A DNA stretch of 64,000 nucleotides, taken from Musa acuminata AAA Group. Taxonomy: Eukaryota; Streptophyta; Magnoliopsida; Zingiberales; Musaceae. The translations under genes and the position numbers were made by a program. Each line of letters begins with the position of its first letter. Positions within the stretch are counted from its first letter, which is position 1. The notes below the pieces were generated by a model, which saw nothing but the letters and a program-made list of their open reading frames with translations, searched no databases and had not been told where the DNA came from. Shown in pieces: positions 45,807-57,580 of the stretch. The stretch is from positions 30,719,001 to 30,783,000 of the forward strand of contig NC_088342.1 in NCBI RefSeq assembly GCF_036884655.1, read 5' to 3'.

Positions 45807-46064
45807 GACCTAAAGTCAATCACCTATGTGTTTGATTCTCATCAGACCCTTGTGACGCTAAAAGACAATTTAAGAAAATGGCTTTGTTAGTGGATCTGCG
45901 ATGTTATCTTCGGATGGAACTCTTTCGACTACTACATCTCCTCAGGCAATGATTTCTCTAATAAGCTGAAACCTCCTCGGAACACTTTTGATGAGACCCG
46001 AGTTCCCTTATTTGAGCAATCGCCCCGTAGTTGTCGCAATATAAGGGAATCGACTCATCGCCGT
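45807..46064 (-). pseudogene. RNase H C-terminal piece of B
   Basis: On the minus strand this reads GDESIPLYCDNYGAIAQIREPRSHQK, then a stop-broken stretch and EDNIADPLTKPF. It ends at 46064, where a gypsy LTR begins, and continues at 52042 without loss of frame. Confidence 0.82.
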
Positions 46065-46192
46065 TGTCACCCCCTCCCCCGAATCGATAATATTAAAATT
46101 TTCTATCACAATCAATCTAGGATCCAAACTAACATTTGAGGACACTGAGAAACATTTAGTTAAATTCACATCCATAGAAACTATGCAGTTTA

Positions 46193-47480
46193 AGTTGAAT
46201 CTCAGATTTTGATGATGAAATCAATTGATAGGTTAATTGATCTAATCTATATTATTGAGATAAGTGTGTAGGATTAATTATAATAGATTGAATACATAAA
46301 GCAAAGTCTACCAGAGTTAAGATTTGATGGGTGTTCGAGAGTCCGCCGAGAGTCTGAAGATTCGTCGGAAGTGCTTCCGGAACCAACCGAGAAGAAATCG
46401 GGGACTTGTCGAAGTGTTCGGAAGTCCGCCAGAGAGATCGTCGGAGGTTCGCGGAGATCACCGAGAAGGTTCGGCTACTTGCCAAAGACTTGTTGAACTC
46501 GCCACAAGATCGGGAGCCTGCTGGGAGTCCACCGGAAGAAATCCGATGGTGTATCGGAAGTTCGCCGGAAGTTCGTCGAAAAGCTCGCCGGAAGGAAACT
46601 CGACGTTGCTGGACTATGTCTTAATTTCATAGTTTGCATGTAATTAGGGTTAGGATTAAGGGTTAATCCTATAACCTGGTAAGGGGCCAACTAGGCCCTA
46701 ATACAAACTGGTTTGGACCAAATTAGGAGCCCATCCAGTGACCCGTAAGGTCAAGCGGTGGCACCGCCGGACTGGGCAGTGGTACTGCCTAGAACCCGAA
46801 AGGTCGAGCGGTGGCACCGCCCAGAACCCGAGAGTTCCGACGATGGCACCGCCAGTACACTGTCAGTGTTAGACACTAACAGGCGGTGGCACCGCCAGCA
46901 CCGGGAAACCCAAAAGCAATTCAAATTTGGAGCCCAAATTTTAATCCTTTTGGGGCCTATAAATACCTCTCAATTCTCAATAGAGAATACAACCTTTGAG
47001 AAGTTAGAGATTGAGATAAAGCCTTAGCAAAGTCTTTAGCAAGTCTTGTTTTCAATAGCTTAAGTGTTCACCTCCCTCTTTCTCTTTGAAAATATGTAAG
47101 AGTGTGAACCACTTGTAAAAGGTTGTAAGAGGGGTATTTGTCCTTCCCCTTCAAAGTGATTTGCTAGTGGAAGTTGGGAGCCTCATCGAAGAAGGCTTCG
47201 TAAGTGGATGTAGGTCATTTGACCGAACCACTTTAAATTGGTGTGTTCCTTGAATGTGTGAGTGTTTACCTTTCTGAAACTGTTATTTACATAGCAGCAA
47301 GCTTTTGGTTTTCATCTCCTTACTTTAATCGAGCTACTTTTACTAAGTCATTCTTTGTCGAATTGAAATCTCTACGCATTTACGAAATCATTTTCAAACT
47401 TACAAGTTTTAATCCGCTGCACTAATTCACCCACCCCCCCCCCCCCACCCCCCCCTCTTAGTGCCGCTCCGATCCTAACA
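46193..47480 (+). mobile_element. Solo LTR, SIRE-type, nested in the gypsy LTR
   Basis: 1288 bp from AGTTGAATCTC to GATCCTAACA, flanked by perfect GTTTA (46188-46192 and 47481-47485). Its hairpins use GGCGGTGGCACCGCC centres (about 46750-46900). TATA box in CTATAAATACC near 46960. C-rich runs at 47432-47455. Confidence 0.9.
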
Positions 47481-48062
47481 GTTTATAATCATGCATCACA
47501 TCACTTGATAATTCACATTTATGGAAACATAAGACAACTTAACAAAATATTAACAACACTTACAAATCCACAAGCTAAACAATTTATACAATCAGTACTC
47601 CAATCAATTACCACAATTTCTTATCATCATAAACTAAACATTCCATAATTCCAAATGTGAGAGGTTTTTTAAAACTTTTACATGTTACATGATATATCCA
47701 TTAAGATTTATCGACAACATTTCATTACATACAAAATATGCTTATATAACAATAACCACAATATATCAACCAATGAGATTTGCCTACAATTCTGAATAGC
47801 TCTCCACTGTCTCGGCCCAATTCAAACATCTCAAAGTGACAAGCTAACATAAAAGATTTATATAACAACGGAGTGAGACAAAAATAGCTCAACAAGTGAC
47901 AAAACATATCCAGAATGAAAAAGGATAGTTTCAAACAAATAACGTATCATAATGCAAGGCAGAATACAAGAGATTCAAGGATACCATCTTATTAGATACA
48001 AAATCGTAAATGTCATTTCAATCAAAACATATTTGGTTCATAAAAAATGGAGCATAGAGTAA

Positions 48063-48350
48063 TTGGAGTATATCAATAGCATATGAAATGTTTTGGAGCA
48101 TAACAATGGCGTATGGAACATTTCAAAGCATATCAATGGCAAATGAAACATTTCGGAGCATATCAATGGCAAATGAAACATTTCGGAGCATATCAATAAC
48201 AAATGAAACGTTTCGAAGCTTATCAACGACGTATGAAATGTTTCAGAGCATATCAATGACAAATGGAATATTTCAGAATATATCAATGGTATATGAAATA
48301 TTTCAAAGCATATCAATGGCATACGAACCATTTTGGAGCATATCAAAGAA
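48063..48350. repeat. Tandem array of about ten 30-bp units
   Basis: Units of the form GGAGCATATCAATGG plus CAAATGAAACATTTC, diverged but evenly spaced. Because 30 is divisible by 3, both strands are open across it; the resulting repetitive ORFs (48038-48412 minus, 48088-48423 plus) are artefacts of the array. The sister LTR in G has only about three units near 44700-44790. Confidence 0.8.
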
Positions 48351-49899
48351 CAAATACAAAATAGAAGCTCAAACGTCGAATTTGACATTGCATTCATATC
48401 ATTCTTATCCAAAGCATGTATAGAAACACATAACCAAAGCTCTGGATATCATATCAAACATATAGAAGGTGTAGTGGGACCATAGATAGAATGTGATTCA
48501 TCTATTTCTGAATGACCACCAGACCGAAGTCTCCCATGTCTGAGAGCTCCATCCACCCACGTCTAGGTGAAGCCAAAGGGGGCCGACAGAGCATCGCAGG
48601 CTCTATACATAACTCCTTTTACCATTTCTATCAAAGGTTCACAACATCCCACAAACACCAGAGTACAAAAGGACAGTGTGAACAATAAAATTATCACATA
48701 TCGGAAGCGCATGCGGAACAACAAAACGTACATGTTCCTTTATGAGTCAATATGATGCAAACATAATCTTTCACAAATGCATTCAAATTTAAAAGGAACT
48801 AAAGGCAAGATTATACAAGGATTTTGGCACATATCGGAAGCACATGTGGAACAACGAAATATACATGTGTCTATACGAAATAATGTGATACAATATAAAC
48901 TTTATATAAAAGGTTTCAAGAATGTAAATAATTTAAGGACAAGATCATATGGGAATTCAAAGTAGCAATATAATGCTCAATTGAAGAAAGAATGCTAAAT
49001 AAAATTAATTTCCAAAAGGAATAAAACAAGAATAGGGGAAATCAACCAAAGCTTGATTATTGGCAGAATTTGAGAGGCATATTGAACAAATGATTCAAAC
49101 TATCAATTGTGTTCCAATTTGCTCTAGAAATATATCATTGAAAAATATTTCAATCTACTTTCAGATAAAATAAGCTTTATATGAATTGAACTTTCGAACA
49201 GAGAGTTACAAATAATTTGATAACCAAAAGTCAAAGAAAAATCTCTATTTTGCAAAATTCATAGGGTTGGCTTCAATAGAAAATTGGGTAGGCATTTGGC
49301 CTCTATATCTTTCAATCTAGGTATCAAAAGAAAGATTTATGAGTCTAATTTCCAATGAAATAAGTTTTGAATAAATCAGAGTTTCCAACAAGGACTTATA
49401 GGCAGTTTAGTATCAAAAGGTCGGAAGTTATGATCCCTGTTTCATAAAATCTATAGGGTCAATTGAACAGAAGTTTGGGCAGGCAAACTTACTCCAAATT
49501 CTTCAAATAAGCTATCAAAATAAAGGCTTACAAGTCTATATTTTGATCAAATAAGTTTTGTCCATATTGGAAATCTATGCAGGGATTTATAGCTAAAACA
49601 AGGCAGAAGGGTTAGAATCTTAGAAGTTTTCCATATTCAAATTGTTACATCTAAACAAGAGATGTGTCAAATGCAAGGCTAGAACAATTCAATGTTTCTT
49701 ATATTCAAAGAAAATGCAGAGATAAAATCATCGTAAAGAAGGATCAAGACACTTGCAAAAGGAAAGATCAGAACACTTGCAATAGGAAAGATCAAAACAC
49801 TGGTCTTTCGAAAGTTTTGATCCAAAGATCTGAAGAAGGTGTAAGCCCAAATCCTTCTTCTACTTTTCCTTTGTGTCCTCTCCCTATTTCATTTACCAT

Positions 49900-50425
49900 A
49901 CCTATCTTCTTTTTTTCCTAGCCATTGTTGCCACTGCCACAGTTGCAATTGCAACCGCAGCCATAACCCCTTTCACTACGCTACTTCCTTTCTCCCTCCT
50001 CTCATTTCTTCTTTTTCTTTCCCAAATGCAGCTGCAGCAGCCACCACCACTGTCACTGCCATAATTACAGCCGTAGTCGTAGCCACGGTCACAGCTATTC
50101 TCACAACCGCCCCTTCCACTGCACTACTTTCTTCCTCTTCTTTCATAGACGCAGTTGCTGCAGCCGTAGCCGCAACCACGACCGCAACCCCTTTTTGTTT
50201 CCCTTCCTTTCTTTCTCTTTACCAAACACAGCTGCTATAGCCACCGCTGCTGCCACAACTACAGCCGCCTTCCCCTCTTCCTCTTCTTCCCTCTCTTCTC
50301 CCTCTTCTTCTTCCTTCTCTTCTTTCCCAACTGCAACTGTCGTAGTCGCAGTCGCAGCCATAGCAATGGCCACAACCACCACAACCGCAGCCTCTTCTTC
50401 CTCCCCTGCTCTTCTTTCTCTCTTT
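49900..50425 (-). repeat. Triplet-rich low-complexity part of the gypsy LTR
   Basis: GCAGCC/ACAACC-like and CTTCTT triplets dominate. Open frames occur in several phases and encode Ala/Thr or Ser/Pro or Gly/Glu runs. I see no gene. Confidence 0.7.
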
Positions 50426-50430
50426 GTTCT

Positions 50431-51189
50431 TGATGAAAATAATAGAAGATAAGAACAATTATTGAAGAAGCTTTATTGAAGTAGCTTTAGCTTAAATATA
50501 TTAACATGTCCCTCTTCTATTTATACAGATTAGGAGGAAGGATTTCCCTCAACAGAATGGAGGATTTTCCTCAACAGAATAGAGAAATTTCCTCATATAA
50601 TTTAGGAAATCTTATCTTCTATCATGCCCCCGTAAGTTGGTGCTCCTATTAAGAATACTAATCTTGGATCGATGTAAAGAATGGTTTACGAATGAGAGGC
50701 ATGAGTAGAGCAAGAGTAGATCGCTGCTGCTACTGCGATTGCTGTTGCTGTGAGGGCATAGGCGTTCCTTTCGTTCCCCTTAAGTCCGCCCTTCGTTTTC
50801 CTTAAGTTCGCCGACTGTTGGTAGATCAACGAAGACTATCGCGGTGAGGAAGACGAGGATTGGCCGTGGAGCCTCTTAGGAATTTGGCTACAGCAGCGTT
50901 GGTCACTGGCCGAAGGCAAGGGCGAAGCTTTGCTTTTCTCAGCGGCATTGGTCGCTGGCCGAAGGCAAGAGCGAAACTTTGCTTTTCTCACTGCTCTGAT
51001 ACCATGATGAAAATAATAGAAGATAAGAACAATTATTGAAGAAGCCTTATTGAAGTAGCTTTAGCTTAAATACATTAACATGTCCCTCTCCTATTTATAC
51101 AGATTAGGAGGAAGGATTTCCCTTGGAGGATTTTCCTCAATAGAATAGAGAAATTTCCTAATATAGTTGAGGAAATTTATCTTCTATAA
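50431..51189 (-). mobile_element. TRIM element (miniature LTR retrotransposon)
   Basis: 759 bp flanked by perfect GTTCT (50426-50430 and 51190-51194). The terminal repeats are 50431-50625 (195 bp) and 51005-51189 (185 bp), starting TGATGAAAATAATAG and ending TATCTTCTATCA or a variant. The 379-bp interior has a PBS (50993-51004, reverse complement TGGTATCAGAGC) and a PPT-like ACGGGGGCA (minus strand, about 50626-50634), and codes for nothing. These are the defining traits of a terminal-repeat retrotransposon in miniature. The interior contains a duplicated ggccgaaggcaag segment (near 50908 and 50958). It must have moved with enzymes from another element. Confidence 0.88.
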
Positions 51190-51900
51190 GTTCTCTTCCA
51201 GCTGCAGCTGCCACCGCCGCAGTTGCAGGCCCTTCTTCTTTCCCTTCTTTTCTTCCCTCTCCTTCCCTTCTTCTTCTTCTCTTCTTCTCCTTCCTCCCCT
51301 TCTTTTCCCCGACGCACTGCCTCTCTTCTCCTTTGTTTCCTCCTGGGAAACAGAGGTGCCGTAGCCTCTTCTCCCGCTTCTTCTCCTCCCTGACGCCCCA
51401 CACCTCTTCTCCTTTGTTTCCTCCTGCAGGAAACAGAGGTGCAGCAGCCGTAGCTACTGCAGCTACCTCTCTCTCCTCTCCCTCTTCTCTCTCTTCTCCT
51501 TCTTCCTCTTCTTTTCTTCTCTTCTCCCTCTTCTTCTTCTTCTCCTCCCCGACGCCCCACACCTCCTTTGTTTCCTCATACAGGAAACAGAGGTGCTACA
51601 GCCCTAGCTGCAGCCACCTCCCTTTCCTCTCCCTCTTCTCTCTCTTCTTCTTCTTCTTCCTCTTCTTCTCCTTCTCTTCTTCTCTTCTTCCCTTCTCCTC
51701 CCCGATGCCCCACACCTCCTCGCTCTTCTCCTCCCCGATGCCCCACACCTCCTCGCTGCAGCCCTTGCCGCAACAACCTTCCTCTTTTCTTCTTTTCTTC
51801 CCTTTCTTCTCTTTCTTTTCTTCTCTTCTCCCTCTTCTTCTTCTTCTCTTCTTCTACTCTTCTTCTATTTCTCCCCCCCATAGCTCCTCTGTTTTGCGTT
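51190..51900 (-). repeat. Polypyrimidine block with three hairpins in the gypsy LTR
   Basis: CTT/CCT runs dominate. Three copies of TTTGTTTCCTC...GGAAACAGAGGTGC occur near 51335, 51412 and 51566; the middle one contains a perfect GTTTCCT...AGGAAAC stem. The spacing (about 77 and 154 bp) suggests local tandem duplication. Glu- or Ser-rich frames here are compositional. Confidence 0.7.
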
Positions 51901-52041
51901 GGGGCGGTTGGATAAAAATGTTATTTCCTTTTTTTTCTTTGTTTTTTCTACAGCCTAATAGTTTAATAACTATATTTACATATAAGTTCTCCGATTTACA
52001 AATATGTCCTTATAAATAAATTTCAGAAGTGAGGGATATTA

Positions 52042-52113
52042 TAGCTGCCCAGCACGATTCCTAGATCCGTGATAAACTTCTTTATCCAGACTCCCTCCTT
52101 TGCTGTAGGAATG
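52042..52113 (-). pseudogene. RNase H middle piece of B
   Basis: The minus strand reads PTAKEGVWIKKFITDLGIVLGS. It is bounded on the left by the gypsy LTR and on the right by N3, and it joins EYI (58840 side) to DESIPLYCDN (46064 side) in frame. Confidence 0.85.
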
Positions 52114-53155
52114 TGTTAGGATCAAGAACGACACTAAGGGGGGGTGAATTAGTATAGTAGATAAAAACGTCGGTTTTGAAAATCTTGTTTGATAAAATTG
52201 TTTCGATAAAGTGAGTTTAACTTGAAAGCATACGGAAAAGTCCACTAGCGGTCTTCCTTCAATAGGCAAAGATCAACCACCTTTTTACAACTCTATTCTC
52301 CTTTTGACAAGCTCAGGAGAGAACTTTTACACCCCCACTACCTCCTCTCTTAAACTTTACTAACACTTAGAGTTTGAGAGGAGTTCTCATAAGATTACAA
52401 CAGCATTTACTTCCATTTTTTGCTCCCAATTCTTTAATAATCTAAGTAGGGATGAGAGGGGTATTTATAGGCCCCAAGTGGATTCAAACTTGGAATAAAA
52501 AGGTGTCTCATCCCTAGTTTTCAGGGTATTGGCGGTACCACCGCTTGTGTTGGGCGGTACTACCGCTTGTGGTGTACGGTACCACTGCCAGCAGCACTGA
52601 CATTAGGCGGTACTACCGCTTGACATTATCTCTGAGATTGTGCCATTGATGGTTCCATCTGACAGGTCATTGTTTGGGCCTTTCACTTGGCCCAACACAA
52701 CCCAAATTTGGGCCCAATTGGTCCCTAATTGAGTTGGCCCAATTCCAACCCAATTATGCCTAAAACTTACTTCGATCTAGACAATTATTATAAAGCTAAT
52801 CAAATATTGTCTGGCACGTCATTGGTTCATTGATGCCTCGTCCGATTCTTTGACGCATCGTCTTCTCTTGCGGCCTATTGCCCAATCGGCCAATTGACCT
52901 CCGCAACTCTGATTTTCTTAGCGCAATTTCCACTCTTATTGGCCCAATGCCCGATCCCATGACCCGAGGCCTTCTGTCAATACGTCGACCAATCCTCCAG
53001 CTCGACGTCCAATCTTTTGACATGTTATACTCCGGCCCAACATGATTCTTCCTGCTTTAATTGTCTTTCCCTGATTGAAGCTTCCTACGTCACTCAAAAC
53101 GCAGATCAGATAAACACTATCAATTGGTTTCATCATCGAAATCCAAGATTCAATA
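52114..53155 (-). repeat. 3' LTR of N3
   Basis: 1042 bp from tgttaggatc to gattcaata. Hairpins have GGCGGTACCACCGC centres (about 52530-52620), with a TATA box in ggtatttatagg near 52460. Confidence 0.82.
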
Positions 53156-55260
53156 ATCTTCTCCTTTTTTATTATGACAACCAATTGATGATGGAGTTAA
53201 CCTTAACTCCTCCTATCGATATGCCATATTGATAGAACCTTGAATTCAAGTTAAATTCAAGTCAAAGTAATATTTCATCATTGCATGCATCATTATCATA
53301 AGTTGAAGTATTGCATGCATAATACCAAATCATCATGTATATTTTTAAAATATAAAATCATCATTACATGCATGGTTCCAAATCATTATTCATAATTACA
53401 TCATACCATGCATGATTATCATCATATCTTCTCCCCCTTTGTCATCAACAAAAAGGAGAAGTGCATCTAGGCAGTTTTTGAAATATGTAAGTTTTACAAC
53501 ATACAAGCTGGCAAATTTCTTTCTTCTCTTTTGAGAAGTGCATTTTTTTTTGCTTCCTTTGCAAGTTAGCAAGTTATGCTTCTTGAGATAGCACTTTTAC
53601 TTCTCTTGAGATTGCAAGCTAGCAATTTTGCTTCTTAGCAAGTTGTTTTTCTTGCAATTTGTAAGCTAGCAAATTTAGCTAGTTTTACATCGTTTTAGAA
53701 CATGCAAGCTAACAAATTTTACTCCCCTTTGTCATTGTCAAATAAAAGGGAAGAATACAATATTATAATTTTTTTTTCTTTTACATCAATTTTTAAATCA
53801 TGACAAAGATAAAGTATCATTCTTATTTTAATATGTTTGTGCATCATTATAGTTTTAAATTAAAACATGCATAATTTTAAAACCTTACATTTCATCCTTA
53901 CTGCATGATACCAAAAATAAATCAATCATCACTGTGGGCATATCATAATACTCAAGGATTCATGATGCTAAGATATTAAAATTTTTAAGCATTTATTAAC
54001 ATTTTGATCATGATACCAAACATTCATCATTTCTCTCATGCATGAAACTAAAGCATTCATGATACCAAACATTAAATCAATATTTTTAAGCATTTATCAC
54101 TTCATGATTGTTGGTACCAAACATTCATCATTTATTTTCTCCCCCTTTGTCATAGGCAAAAAGAGGGGAATAATAATATAATGGTGCAATTCATTTTCAT
54201 TTTCATCAATTTTCATATCATCACATAAAGAATAACAAGAAAAATTAATTTGGTGATGAGTTATACTTTATGAACACAATGGAGTATTAAAACATGAAAG
54301 AAAAATCAATTTATGTATATAATGTTCCAAACATCATAGCACATCATCTCAAGTTGTGAGTATAAAAAAAAAATAATCAAGGAAACATTATGATTCATTT
54401 GGACAAATATTCTCTTTAATAGAATGAGAGAATCATTCGAGAATAAGGAGTAAGAGATCTTGATTCATATAAAGAAAAACTCATCAAATTGGATCAATTT
54501 ATGAATACCAAAAGATATGATTCACTTTGACAAATCTCCTTTTTAGTAAATAACGAAAAGAATTCTTAGGAGAATAAAATGGTAGAATATTTTGATTCAT
54601 GCATAATAAATCTCATTATTTATATAGAAAAGCTCCTCTTAAATATATAGTAAGTAGAATCATAGGAGAATAATGAAAAGTCTCGATTCATATAAAGAAA
54701 ATCTCAACTTATCACAATTTGATAAATATTCTCTTAAAAGAGTGAATCATAAGTGCATATGTTTCATGTTGAATATATCATAAGTCATAAATACAATATG
54801 TGATTTAGTTGGATATATCATCTTGTTAGTAAAATGAGTCATATGAAAATAGATCCAAAATCATCATCCAAATTATTTTTTAGAAAATTCAATGAAGGCA
54901 ACATAGATAGATTCTTATAAGATTAAAAATAGCTTAAGTTCTTTTAGTTCCAAATTTTGTGATTGATTTCATGCAAGCATGCCTTTGTCTTTTTATGCTA
55001 AATCAAAAATATGTATCATCGTTTAAAACTGAAAAAGTAACATTCATTATGACAAAGATCAATAATCCATAAATCACAAAAATCATCATGCATAATTTTG
55101 AAATATAAATTCATTAAGCATGATTTCATAGAACATAAGGCATCTTCAATCAAAAAGCAATACGGAAATCATCAAGATACACATTATTGCTTCTTAAAAC
55201 ATGTAAGGAATTAATCTTATTTGATGTGCAAGTATTATTACAAAACATGTAATTGTTAAG

Positions 55261-55263
<3 letters not shown>
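53156..55263 (-). other. AT-rich non-coding interior of N3
   Basis: Begins with the decayed PPT (atcttctcctttttta). PPT-like hairpins lie near 53431-53460, 53723-53752 and 54141-54166, and a GCTAGC-type cluster at about 53500-53720. The latter and the part near 53770-53830 match P in reverse. No coding sequence seen. Confidence 0.7.

Positions 55264-55336
<73 letters not shown>
55264..55336. repeat. (AT)n microsatellite
   Basis: About 36 uninterrupted AT dinucleotides between the non-coding interior and the gag remnant of N3. Confidence 0.95.
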
Positions 55337-55337
<1 letters not shown>

Positions 55338-55589
55338 CTAATTATGAAAAAACACTAAGTAATTTCATGGTAAGGAAAAAGAGATTCGATTGAGTTGCTT
55401 ACCTTATTGACGAAAGTCACTAAGGCATAGTTTGTTACCTCGCCTTTGTTGGTTTACTCCTCGTCTTCGGATGCACTCGTTTCATCCCAAGTCACCTTGA
55501 GCGCTTTCTTGTTATTTGATAGTTTTTTCTTTTTAAGTTCACTTTTATTCTTAGTTTCATGTTTTATAATTTTTATAAATTTACTTGTG
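55337..55589 (-). pseudogene. gag C-terminal remnant of N3
   Basis: The minus strand reads LLTSKFIK, then lysine-rich KSELKKKK, and KVTWDETSASEDEE, matching the mid-gag of S and N2 (TWDDSSASEEEE). It continues from 56809 across the solo LTR. No zinc knuckle. Confidence 0.7.
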
Positions 55590-55594
55590 AGGAG

Positions 55595-56803
55595 TGTTGA
55601 ATCTCGAATTTTGATGATGAAACCAATTGATAGTGTTTATCTGACCTGCGTTTTGAGTGACATAGGAAGCTTCAATCAAGGAGAGACAATTAAAAGCAGG
55701 AAGAATAATGTTGGGCCGGAGTAGAACATGTCGGAAGATTGGACGTCAACTCGGAGGATCAATCGACGTATCGATAAAAGACCTCGAGCCATAGAATCGG
55801 GCATCGGGCCAAGAAGAACGAAAATTGCACTAAGGAAATCGGAGTTGTAGAGGTCAACTGACAAATTGGGCAATAGGCTGCAAGAGAGGACGATGCGCCG
55901 AAGAATCGGACGAGTTGTCGATGAACCAATAACATGCCAAACAACAATTGATTAGCTTTGTAATTGTTGTCTAGATCGAAGTAGGTTTTAGGCGTAATTG
56001 GGTTGGAATTAGGCCAACTCAATTAGGGGCCAATTAGGCCCAAGTTTGGGCTGTGTAGGGCCAAGTGAAAGGCCCAAACAATGACCCAACAGATGGAACC
56101 ATCAGTGGCACAGTCTCCGAGGCTATGTCAAGCGATGGTACCGCTAGTCTGGGCAGTGGTACCACCTAGACTCAATCTCCGAGACTGTCAAGTGGTGGTA
56201 CCGTTAGTCTGAGCGGTGGTACCGCCAGACTGGACTATGGTACCGCTAGTACCCCGAAAACCGGGGATGAGACACTTTTAGGCTCCAAGTTTGAATCCAC
56301 ATGAGGCTTATAAATACCCCTCTCATCCCTAGTTAATACACATAAGCATAGAGAGCTTAAAATTGGGAAAACGCTGTAGCAATCACTTGAGAGATCCCCT
56401 CTAGTTCTAAGTTTAGAATTTTGTTTGGGGATGAGTGAATGCTTGTAAAAGGTTGTCTCTTAAACCTATGAAACGGAGAAGAGAGGTGTAAAAGGGTAGT
56501 TGATCTTCGTCCGTTGAAAGAATATCGTTAGTGGATGCCGGTGGCCTCGACGGAATAGGAATCGGGAGTGGATGTACGTCACGACGATCGAATCACTATA
56601 AAAATCTGGTTTGCATTTACTTCTTGATATTTACCTTTATTGCAAACTAAATCCCTACTTACACTACGCTTCTCTACATATTTAAGAAAAACGAAATGGT
56701 TTTCATTGAAATTGAATTTTTATTGTACGAAGATTTTCAAACCGATGTAATTTTTCTGCTGCACTAATTCACCCCCCTTCTTAGTGTCGACTCGATCCTA
56801 ACA
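55595..56803 (+). mobile_element. Solo LTR, SIRE-type, in the gag of N3
   Basis: 1209 bp from TGTTGAATCTC to GATCCTAACA, flanked by perfect AGGAG (55590-55594 and 56804-56808). TATA box in CTTATAAATACCCC near 56310. It is the same subfamily as the N3 LTR but in the opposite direction. Confidence 0.92.
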
Positions 56804-56808
56804 AGGAG

Positions 56809-57530
56809 TTCTATGTCATCATCACTTGATCTTTCGCTCGAGTGGTCTTCTATTATTCAAAGTGCCAAATCCTTCCTATTCTTTGTAAGATTGTTCTCAA
56901 GTTCTTTATCAGCATTACAAGTCATCTCATAAGTCATTAATGACCCGATAAGTTCTTCGAGAGGAAAATTATTCAAAACCTTGGCCTCTTGAATGACCGT
57001 TACTTTAGGGTCCCAACTCTTTGGAAGGGATCTCAATATTTTATCAACAAGTTCAAAGTTTGAAAAATATTTACCAAGAGCTTTTAAACTATTGACGACA
57101 TCTGTAAAACGGGTGTACATGTCAACAATATTTTCGCTTGGCTTCATCTGAAACAATTCATAAGTATGAGCTAAAAGATTTATCTTGGACTCCTTTACTC
57201 TACTAGTGTCTTTGTAAGTGATTTCGAGTGTATGTCAAATATCAAAAGTCGTTTCACAAATAGACACTCGATTGAACTCGTTTTTATCTAAAGCACAAAA
57301 TAAGACATTCATAGCCTTTGCATTTAAAGAGAAAGTCTTCTTCTCTAACTCATTCCAATTGTTCATTAGAAGAGAAGACTTTTGAAAGCCATTTTCCATG
57401 ATATTCCATAATCAAAATCCATAGAAATTAGAAAAATCTTCATTCTAGTCTTCCAATAGGTGTAATCTGTCCCATTGAACATAGGTGGATGTGTGATTGA
57501 GTGACCCTCTTAATTGCCAATAATTGTCAT
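56809..57530 (-). pseudogene. gag N-terminal part of N3
   Basis: ATG at 57530 (MTIIGN) is followed by a TAA six codons later, then EGHSITHPPMFNGTDYTYWKTRM in frame. The open part 57156-56857 has FQMKPSEN, LPKSWDPKV and LIGSLMTYEM. The Gag of this copy is dead. Confidence 0.82.
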
Positions 57531-57566
57531 CTCTCTTGGGTTTCAAACTAAACCGTGAGTGACCTT

Positions 57567-57578
57567 GCTCTGATACTA
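57567..57578 (-). promoter_or_regulatory. Primer-binding site of N3, one mismatch
   Basis: The reverse complement TAGTATCAGAGC differs at one base from the tRNA-iMet PBS. It is two bases from the LTR. Confidence 0.8.
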
Positions 57579-57580
57579 AT

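Larger units (their letters stand above)
46065..52041 (-). mobile_element. Gypsy chromovirus solo LTR interrupting B
   Basis: Begins TGTCACCCC (reverse of the GGGGTGACA end) and ends GGATATTATA (reverse of TATAATATCC). It is related to the G LTR over 46065-49850, excluding the nested copy. The copia RNase H frame stops at its left border and resumes at its right. The candidate target duplications (gccgt at 46060-46064, gctgc at 52042-52046) agree at only three of five bases, consistent with age. Without its two insertions the LTR is about 3.9 kb, long because of simple-sequence blocks. Confidence 0.78.

Noticed and set aside
48063..48350. CRISPR-like array
   Set aside because: The 30-bp units are contiguous without unique spacers and lie inside a plant LTR.
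48038..48423. Repetitive ORFs of 124 and 111 codons
   Set aside because: They arise from a 30-bp tandem repeat that keeps both strands open.
50143..51900. Glu-, Ser-, Ala- or Pro-rich ORFs in the polypyrimidine blocks
   Set aside because: Low-complexity triplets give open frames on both strands; no conserved domain.
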